Assembly (NCBI GenBank): GCA_037043455.1
Contig: JAWPHD010010227.1
Coordinates: 31,877 to 95,876, forward strand
Source of the DNA: Cyrtodaria siliqua
Taxonomy: Eukaryota; Mollusca; Bivalvia; Adapedonta; Hiatellidae
Direction: 5' to 3'
DNA: 64,000 bases
Shown: positions 56,199-64,000 of the stretch, piece by piece
Layout of the letters: each line of letters opens with the position of its first letter
Position numbering within the stretch: the stretch's first letter is position 1
Program-made: the position numbers and the translations under genes
The notes under the pieces: generated by a model
What the model saw: the letters and a program-made list of their open reading frames with translations, nothing else
Database searches by the model: none
What the model was told of the DNA's origin: nothing

Positions 56199-56620
56199 TG
56201 TCTGCACCGTATTTTCAATACTATAACACTTAGAGATACCAGACTTGGTATGTGGATACATCTTGGGATAGCTGTGTGTCGCATACCAAAATAAGGCCAC
56301 TGTGACCTTGACCTGTGACCTCTGTCATAGAAAATGCTTGTCCAGACCGTATTTTTAATACTATAACACTAAGTCTTAGAGATAGCAAACTTGGTATTTA
56401 GATACATCTTCGGATGGTGATGTGTCGCGTACCAGAATAAGGTAATTGTGACCTTGACCTGTGACCTCTGTCATAGTAAATGCTTGTCCGGACCATATTT
56501 TCAATACAATAACACTTAGAAATACCAAACTTGGTATGTTGATACATCTTGGGATAGCGGTAGGTCGCATACCAAAATAAGGTCACTATGACCTCTGTCA
56601 TACCCCAAACATTGTGAGAA
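56199..56620. repeat. ~145-bp tandem repeat, three copies
   Basis: Shared words are ATACTATAACACT(T)AG, ACTTGGTAT, GATACATCTT(G/C)GGATAG, CG(C/T)(A/G)TACCA(A/G)AATAAGG and GTGACCTTGACCTGTGACCTCTGTCATAG. Copies start near 56199, 56340 and 56485. Confidence 0.85.
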
Positions 56621-56705
56621 GCATCAGTATGAAGTGGAACTGCGCATATACATGAAGTCATGGGTTATGCGTTTGCAAGGGTATTAATAACTCTGTGATA
56701 GTTAT

Positions 56706-57862
56706 GGCTCCCCCACACAAAGTGTGGAGGGGAGCCATATTGATTTTGTGCTGTCTGTCTGTGTCACAAACGATGTCCGATCAATAACTAGAGAATGGTT
56801 GGACCTATGGTCCTCAAATTTAGAAGGATGGTTGATCATGACTATTAGATGACCCCTATTGATTTTGGGGTCACTAGGTCAAAGGTCAAGGTCGCGGTGA
56901 CATTGACTATCAAAAAGATTCCGATCAATAACTAGAGAATGGTTTGACCTAGGGTCTTCAGACTTGAAAGGATGGTTGGTCATGACCAGTACATGACCCC
57001 TATTGATTTTGAGGTCACTTAGTCAAAGGTCAAGGTCGCGGTGACATTGACTGAAAACTATATCCGATCAATAACTACACAATGGTTGGACCTGGGGTCC
57101 TCAAACTTGGAAGGATGGTTGGTCATGACCAGTAGATGACCCCTATTGATTTTGGGGTCACTAGGTTTAAGGTCAAGGTCGCAGTGACATTGACTATCAA
57201 AACGATATCCGATCAATAACTACACAATGGTTAGACCTAGGGTCCTCAAACTTGGAAGGATGCTTGGTCATGACCAGTAGATGACCCCTATTGATTTTGA
57301 ATTCGCTAGGTAAAGGTCAACATCGTGTGACATTGACTATCAAATCGATGTTCACTAGGTCAAAGGTCAAGATCGCGGTGACATTGACTATCAATCGATG
57401 TCTGATCAATAACTAGAGAATGGTTGGACCTAGGGTTCTCAAACTTGTAAGGATGGTTGGTCATGACCAGCAGATGACCCCTTTTGATTTTGGGGTCACT
57501 AGGTCAAAGGTCAAGCTAGCGACGACATTGACTATCAAAGCGATGTCCGATCAATAATAACTAGAGAATGGTTGGACCTAGGGTCCTCAAACTTGCAAGG
57601 ATGGTTGGTCATGACCAGAACATGACCCCTATTGATATCAAAACGATCCCCGATCAATAACAAAACAATGTCCAATCAATAACTAGAGAATGGTTGGACC
57701 TAGGGTCCGCAAACTTGGAAGGATGGTTGACCAATAAATATTACTGATACAGGTTGCAGATACAGTCACAGGGATATTGAATATCAAAACGATCTCAGAT
57801 CAATGAGAACGGTTGGACCTAGAGTCGTCAATTATGTCTGTTCGGGCGAGTGGGGAGCCATA
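56706..57862. repeat. ~143-bp tandem repeat array
   Basis: Monomers contain GATCAATAACTA(G/C)A(G/C)AATGGTTGGACCT, GGATGGTTGGTCATGACCAG, TGACCCCTATTGATTTTG and GGTCAAAGGTCAAGGTCGCGGTGACATTGACTATC. Monomer starts are about 143 bp apart near 56812, 56956, 57099 and 57242, then less regular. The array begins with a GGCTCCCCCACACAAAGTGTGG word and ends at GGGGAGCCATACG, so it may be the body of an inserted element. Confidence 0.85.
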
Positions 57863-60800
57863 CGTTTTTGTCCAATAACAATTTCTAGTTTTAGTTTGAC
57901 ATTCTTTTGATCTACATCTTTATTAATTTCACTTAGTTTTGTACACTCTTTTTGTGATGTCTGGGCGATCTCTGTAGTGTAAGGAAACACACTTTTCTTT
58001 CGAGAAAAGAGATTCAAGTTCAAGTCTTGGCAGGGACCTGACACACTGAGTTGTACATACAATTGTTTTTTTCCACATCAGTAATGTTGTTTTTGTATAT
58101 TAAACATATTTTTCAACAAAATACCTATTCTCATTTGTCCCTTTCCGCCAAATCTACAACATCTCATGCACCCCACTTAAAGGGATGCACAGCAATCTTC
58201 ATTTCAGATTTTGTAGTGTCCCTTCACTTCTTCAGCTCCCTACCAATTATTCAATCATGACCGTTATATTTTGGTAGTTACTAGTAATACTCATCCTTAC
58301 AGCAGGTTGTCACACGGTTATTCTTCCGTAAATCACCCCAGCAACGACTAAGCCAGTGCCCTTCAATTAATAGATTATTGCTCCCCACAACAAAGTGTGG
58401 TCGGAGCGCCATGTTCATTTTGACCCCTATTGATTTTGGTGTCACCAGGTCAAAGGTTACATCCGGGCTAACATTGACTATCCAAACGGTGTCCGATCAA
58501 TAACTACAGAATGGTTGGCAGAAGGGTACCCAAACTTAGAGGGATGGTTGCTCATGACCAGTGGATGGCCCTTATTGATTTTGGGGTCACTAGGTCAAAG
58601 GTCAAGGTCGTGTTGACATTAACTATCGAAACGATGTCCGATCAATAACTACAGAATGGTTGGACCTAGGGCCCCCAAACTCGGAAGAACGCTTTACCAT
58701 TACAACTAGATGACACCTATTCATTTTGGGGTCACTACATCAAAGTTCAAGGTCGCGGTCACATTCGCTATCTAAAGATGTCCGATCAATAACTACACAA
58801 CGGTTGGTCCTACGGTCCTCAACCTTGAAAGGATGGTTGGTCATGACCAGTAGATAACCTGTTCTTAGCTCCATTGATCAGAGATTTTCATGAAACTTCA
58901 CACGAATGTTGCTCTTCATGTCTTAATTGATTCTAGCAAAATTTCAGGTCGGCCGGAAATACAAGATGGCCGCCATGGCTAAAAAAAGATTTTCAAAATA
59001 CAAGTTTGTAGCGACTACTTCTTGAAAACTATAAGTGATATTCATATGGACTTTTCCTAAAAATGATACAGCATGACATGATGTTGGTCCTTGTCAAAAT
59101 TCGTTCTAATTCGATGTTAAACATAGCTGTCAGTAGCCATCTTTGTTTACATAGAGTTATATAATGAAAACGTGTAGCCACTACTCCTCTGAAACTACTT
59201 AACGGATTTCCATGAAACTTCACAGGAATGTTGCTCTTCATGTCTAATTGATCCTAGCAAAATTTCAGATCGGCCAGATATTCAAGATGGCCGCTACAGT
59301 CAAAAATAGATTTAAAAAACATAAGTTTGTAGCGACTACTTCTTGAAAACTATAAGTGATATTGATATGTGACTTTTTCTAAAATGATCAGCATGACATG
59401 ATGGTTATTCGAGTCGAACATTATTTTGATTTGACGTTAAACGTGGCTGCCAGTGGCCATCTTTATTTACATAGAGTTATATCATAAAAACTTGTAGCGA
59501 CTACTCCTCTGAAACTACTTGATGGATTTTCATGAAACTTCACATGAATGTTGCTCTTCATGTCTAAATGATCTTAGCAAAATTTCAGGTCGGCCAGAAA
59601 TTCAAGTTGGCCGCCATGGCTAAAAATAGATTGTTAAAAAATAAGTTTGTAGCGACTACTTCTTGAAAACTATAAAAGATACTGATATGGGACTTTTTCT
59701 AAAATGATCAGCATGGCATGATGGTTATAGGAGTCGAACATCATTTTGATTCAATGTTAAACATGGCTGTCAGCGGCCATCTTTGTTTACATAGAATTAT
59801 ATAATGAAAACTTGTAGCGACTACTTCTCTGAAACTACTTGACGGATTTCCATGAGACTTCACAGGAAAGCTGCTCTTGATGACTAATTGATCCAAGCAA
59901 AATTTCAGGTCGGCCGGAATTTCAAGATGGCCGCTACGGCTAAAAATAGATTTTCAAAAAGCAAGTTTGTATCGACTACTTCCTGAAATCAAAATCAATT
60001 AGTAGAGTTTCAAGGTCATTGACCTCTTGTTATTTTCCGGTCACTAGATCGGAGGTCAAGGTTGCGGTGCCCTTCACTATCAATACGATGTCCTATCATC
60101 AACTACAAACTTGATGGATCTAGGTCCTCCAACTTGAAAGGATGAATGGTTGCTCATGACCAGTACATGACCCTTATCCTTATTCATTTAAAGGTCAAGG
60201 TGCCGGTGACCTTCACTATCAAAGCGATGTCCGATCAATAACTAGAGAATGGTTGGACCTAGGGTCCTCAAACTTGCAAGGATGGTTGGTCATGACCAGA
60301 ACATGACCCCTATTGATATCAAAACGATCCCCGATCAATAACAAAACAATGTCCAATCAATAACTAGAGAATGGTTGGTCCTAGGGTCCTCAAACTTGGA
60401 AGGATGGTTGACCAATAAATATTACTGATACAGGTTGTAGATACAGTCACAGGGATATTGAATATCAAAACGATCTCAGATCAATGAGAACGGTTGGACC
60501 TAGAGTCGTCAATTATGTCTGTTCGGGCGAGTGGGGAGCCATACGTTTTTGTCCAATAACAATTTCTAGTTTTAGTTTGACATTCTTTTGATCTACATCT
60601 TTATTAATTTCACTTAGTTTTGTACACTCTTTTTGTGATATCTGGGCGATCTCTGTAGTGTAAGGAAACACACTTTTCTTTCGAGAAAAGAGATTCAAGT
60701 TCAAGTCTTGGCAGGGACCTGACACACTGAGTTGTACATACAATTGTTTTTTTCCACATCAGTAATGTTGTTTTTGTATATTAAACATATTTTTCAACAA

Positions 60801-63800
60801 AATACCTATTCTCATTTGTCCCTTTCCGCCAAATCTACAACATCTCATGCACCCCACTTAAAGGGATGCACAGCAATCTTCATTTCAGATTTTGTAGTGT
60901 CCCTTCACTTCTTCAGCTCCCTACCAATTATTCAATCATGACCGTTATATTTTGGTAGTTACTAGTAATACTCATCCTTACAGCAGGTTGTCACACGGTT
61001 ATTCTTCCGTAAATCACCCCAGCAACGACTAAGCCAGTGCCCTTCAATTAATAGATTATTGCTCCCCACAACAAAGTGTGGTCGGAGCGCCATGTTCATT
61101 TTGACCCCTATTGATTTTGGTGTCACCAGGTCAAAGGTTACATCCGGGCTAACATTGACTATCCAAACGGTGTCCGATCAATAACTACAGAATGGTTGGC
61201 AGAAGGGTACCCAAACTTAGAGGGATGGTTGCTCATGACCAGTGGATGGCCCTTATTGATTTTGGGGTCACTAGGTCAAAGGTCAAGGTCGTGTTGACAT
61301 AAACTATCGAAACGATGTCCGATCAATAACTACAGAATGGTTGGACCTAGGGCCCCCAAACTCGGAAGAACGCTTTACCATTACAACTAGATGACACCTA
61401 TTCATTTTGGGGTCACTACATCAAAGTTCAAGGTCGCGGTCACATTCGCTATCTAAAGATGTCCGATCAATAACTACACAACGGTTGGTCCTACGGTCCT
61501 CAACCTTGAAAGGATGGTTGGTCATGACCAGTAGATAACCTGTTCTTAGCTCCATTGATCAGAGATTTTCATGAAACTTCACACGAATGTTGCTCTTCAT
61601 GTCTTAATTGATTCAAGCAAAATTTCAGGTCGGCCGGAAATACAAGATGGCCGCCATGGCTAAAAAAAGATTTTCAAAATACAAGTTTGTAGCGACTACT
61701 TCTTGAAAACTATAAGTGATATTCATATGGGACTTTTCCTAAAAATGATACAGCATGACATGATGTTGGTCCTTGTCAAAATTCGTTCTAATTCGATGTT
61801 AAACATAGCTGTCAGTAGCCAACTTTGTTTACATAGAGTTATATAATGAAAACTTGTAGCCACTACTCCTCTGAAACTACTTAACGGATTTCCATGAAAC
61901 TTCACAGGAATGTTGCTCTTCATGTCTAATTGATCCTAGCAAAATTTCAGATCGGCCAGATATTCAAGATGGCCGCCACAGTCAAAAATAGATTTAAAAA
62001 ACATAAGTTTGTAGCGACTACTTCTTGAAAACTATAAGTGATATTGATATGTGACTTTTTCTAAAATGATCAGCATGACATGATGGTTATTCGAGTCGAA
62101 CATTATTTTGATTTGACGTTAAACGTGGCTGCCAGTGGCCATCTTTATTTACATAGAGTTATATCATAAAAACTTGTAGCGACTACTCCTCTGAAACTAC
62201 TTGATGGATTTTCATGAAACTTCACATGAATGTTGCTCTTCATGTCTAAATGATCTTAGCAAAATTTCAGGTCGGCCAGAAATTCAAGTTGGCCGCCATG
62301 GCTAAAAATAGATTGTTAAAAAATAAGTTTGTAGCGACTACTTCTTGAAAACTATAAAAGATACTGATATGGGACTTTTTCTAAAATGATCAGCATGGCA
62401 TGATGGTTATAGGAGTCGAACATCATTTTGATTCAATGTTAAACATGGCTGTCAGCGGCCATCTTTGTTTACATAGAATTATATAATGAAAACTTGTAGC
62501 GACTACTTCTCTGAAACTACTTGACGGATTTCCATGAGACTTCACAGGAAAGCTGCTCTTGATGACTAATTGATCCAAGCAAAATTTCAGGTCGGCCGGA
62601 ATTTCAAGATGGCCGCTACGGCTAAAAATAGATTTTCAAAAAGCAAGTTTGTATCGACTACTTCCTGAAATCAAAATCAATTAGTAGAGTTTCAAGGTCA
62701 TTGACCTCTTGTTATTTTCCGGTCACTAGATCGGAGGTCAAGGTTGCGGTGCCCTTCACTATCAATACGATGTCCTATCATCAACTACAAACTTGATGGA
62801 TCTAGGTCCTCCAACTTGAAAGGATGAATGGTTGCTCATGACCAGTACATGACCCTTATCCTTATTCATTTAAAGGTCAAGGTGCCGGTGACCTTCACTA
62901 TCAAAGCGATGTCCGATCAATAACTAGAGAATGGTTGGACCTAGGGTCCTCAAACTTGCAAGGATGGTTGGTCATGACCAGAACATGACCCCTATTGATA
63001 TCAAAACGATCCCCGATCAATAACAAAACAATGTCCAATCAATAACTAGAGAATGGTTGGTCCTAGGGTCCTCAAACTTGGAAGGATGGTTGACCAATAA
63101 ATATTACTGATACAGGTTGTAGATACAGTCACAGGGATATTGAATATCAAAACGATCTCAGATCAATGAGAACGGTTGGACCTAGAGTCGTCAATTATGT
63201 CTGTTCGGGCGAGTGGGGAGCCATACGTTTTTGTCAAATAACAATTTCTAGTTTTAGTTTGACATTCTTTTGATCTACATCTTTATTAATTTCACTTAGT
63301 TTTGTACACTCCTTTTGTGATATCTGGGCGATCTCTGTAGTGTAAGGAAACACACTTTTCTTTCGAGAAAAGAGATTCAAGTTCAAGTCTTGGCAGGGAC
63401 CTGACACACTGAGTTGTACATACAATTGTTTTTTTCCACATCAGTAATGTTGTTTTTGTATATTAAACATATTTTTCAACAAAATACCTATTCTCATTTG
63501 TCCCTTTCCGCCAAATCTACAACATCTCATGCACCCCACTTAAAGGGATGCACAGCAATCTTCATTTCAGATTTTGTAGTGTCCCTTCACTTCTTCAGCT
63601 CCCTACCAATTATTCAATCATGACCGTTATATTTTGGTAGTTACTAGTAATACTCATCCTTACAGCAGGTTGTCACACGGTTATTCTTCCGTAAATCACC
63701 CCAGCAACGACTAAGCCAGTGCCCTTCAATTAATAGATTATTGCTCCCCACAACAAAGTGTGGTCGGAGCGCCATGTTCATTTTGACCCCTATTGATTTT

Positions 63801-64000
63801 GGTGTCACCAGGTCAAAGGTTACATCCGGGCTAACATTGACTATCCAAACGGTGTCCGATCAATAACTACAGAATGGTTGGCAGAAGGGTACCCAAACTT
63901 AGAGGGATGGTTGCTCATGACCAGTGGATGGCCCTTATTGATTTTGGGGTCACTAGGTCAAAGGTCAAGGTCGTGTTGACATTAACTATCGAAACGATGT
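57541..64000. repeat. 2681-bp macrosatellite, 2.4 copies, cut by window end
   Basis: Unit 1 starts near 57541, unit 2 near 60222 and unit 3 near 62903. Matching landmarks are 2681-2682 bp apart (for example 58051, 60732, 63414). The copies differ by only a few substitutions and short indels. Each unit contains 143-bp-type monomers, then four ~320-bp subrepeats, then 143-bp-type monomers again. Frames of 60-77 codons are copied in each unit but lack any sign of selection visible here. Confidence 0.9.
58889..59975. repeat. ~320-bp subrepeats inside the macrosatellite
   Basis: The landmark CATGA(A/G)ACTTCACA occurs at 58889, 59211, 59531 and 59851 (spacing 322, 320, 320). Each subrepeat also has CAAAATTTCAG(G/A)TCGGCC, AAGATGGCCGC, GTAGCGACTACTTCTTGAAA and GCCATCTTTGTTTACATAG. 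The set recurs in unit 2 from about 61570. Confidence 0.85.

Noticed and set aside
57832..58062. 76-codon frame repeated in each macrosatellite unit
   Set aside because: Conservation is explained by recent duplication; one copy is already shortened by a change at the window's third unit.

Overview
The window is eukaryotic, AT-rich and dominated by repeats. It most likely comes from a bivalve or closely related mollusc. The grounds are the tandem repeats built on GGTCAAGGTC-type words, the families of tRNA-derived SINEs, the decayed reverse-transcriptase elements of a type I recall from bivalve gene predictions, and exons of a rapidly evolving C-type-lectin-like receptor family. The species cannot be named from sequence alone. 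There are no operons or bacterial features, and most open frames are by-products of tandem repeats.

Layout. 0-7.8 kb: SINEs, a nested MITE, a retroelement remnant, a possible minus-strand exon, an element with CGGCCCC-rich ends, and decayed copies of the 3' half of a lectin-like exon. 7.87-8.06 kb: an intact phase 1-1 exon (minus), followed directly by about 4.4 kb of ~74-bp satellite whose monomer resembles the 5' splice boundary of that exon. 12.75-13.14 kb: a very small LTR element (TRIM) whose two identical 143-bp LTRs each hold a tRNA-like Pol III unit. 15-18 kb: a TTAA-flanked element, a 24-bp minisatellite and a reverse-transcriptase remnant. 21.9-23.3 kb: transmembrane and cytoplasmic-tail exons of a receptor (minus). 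24.5-32.2 kb: a young LTR retrotransposon with 1547-bp LTRs and one gag-pol-like frame of 1186 codons whose domain order is gag-protease-integrase, with only scraps of RT/RNase H after integrase. 36-37 kb: a 25-bp minisatellite with an inverted block. 38-39.9 kb: a ~440-bp inverted repeat around a promoter-like loop. 41.7-44.0 kb: a 2.3-kb element with ~940-bp inverted arms. 45.2-45.5 kb: another phase 1-1 lectin-like exon (minus). 48.2-50.2 kb: a short three-exon gene of unknown function (plus). 51-52 kb: a CpG-rich hAT-like element. 56-64 kb: nested tandem repeats ending in a 2681-bp macrosatellite cut by the window end.

How the parts relate. The minus-strand exons at 45.5, 23.3 and 22.0 kb fit together by intron phase (lectin-like module, membrane segment, tyrosine-rich tail), so one receptor gene may span the middle of the window with the LTR retrotransposon in a large intron. 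The 8.0-kb exon belongs to the same family, probably a second gene copy. Intron phases, repeat ends, target-site duplications and frame continuity were read by eye; identities between long repeats were judged by reading and not computed.
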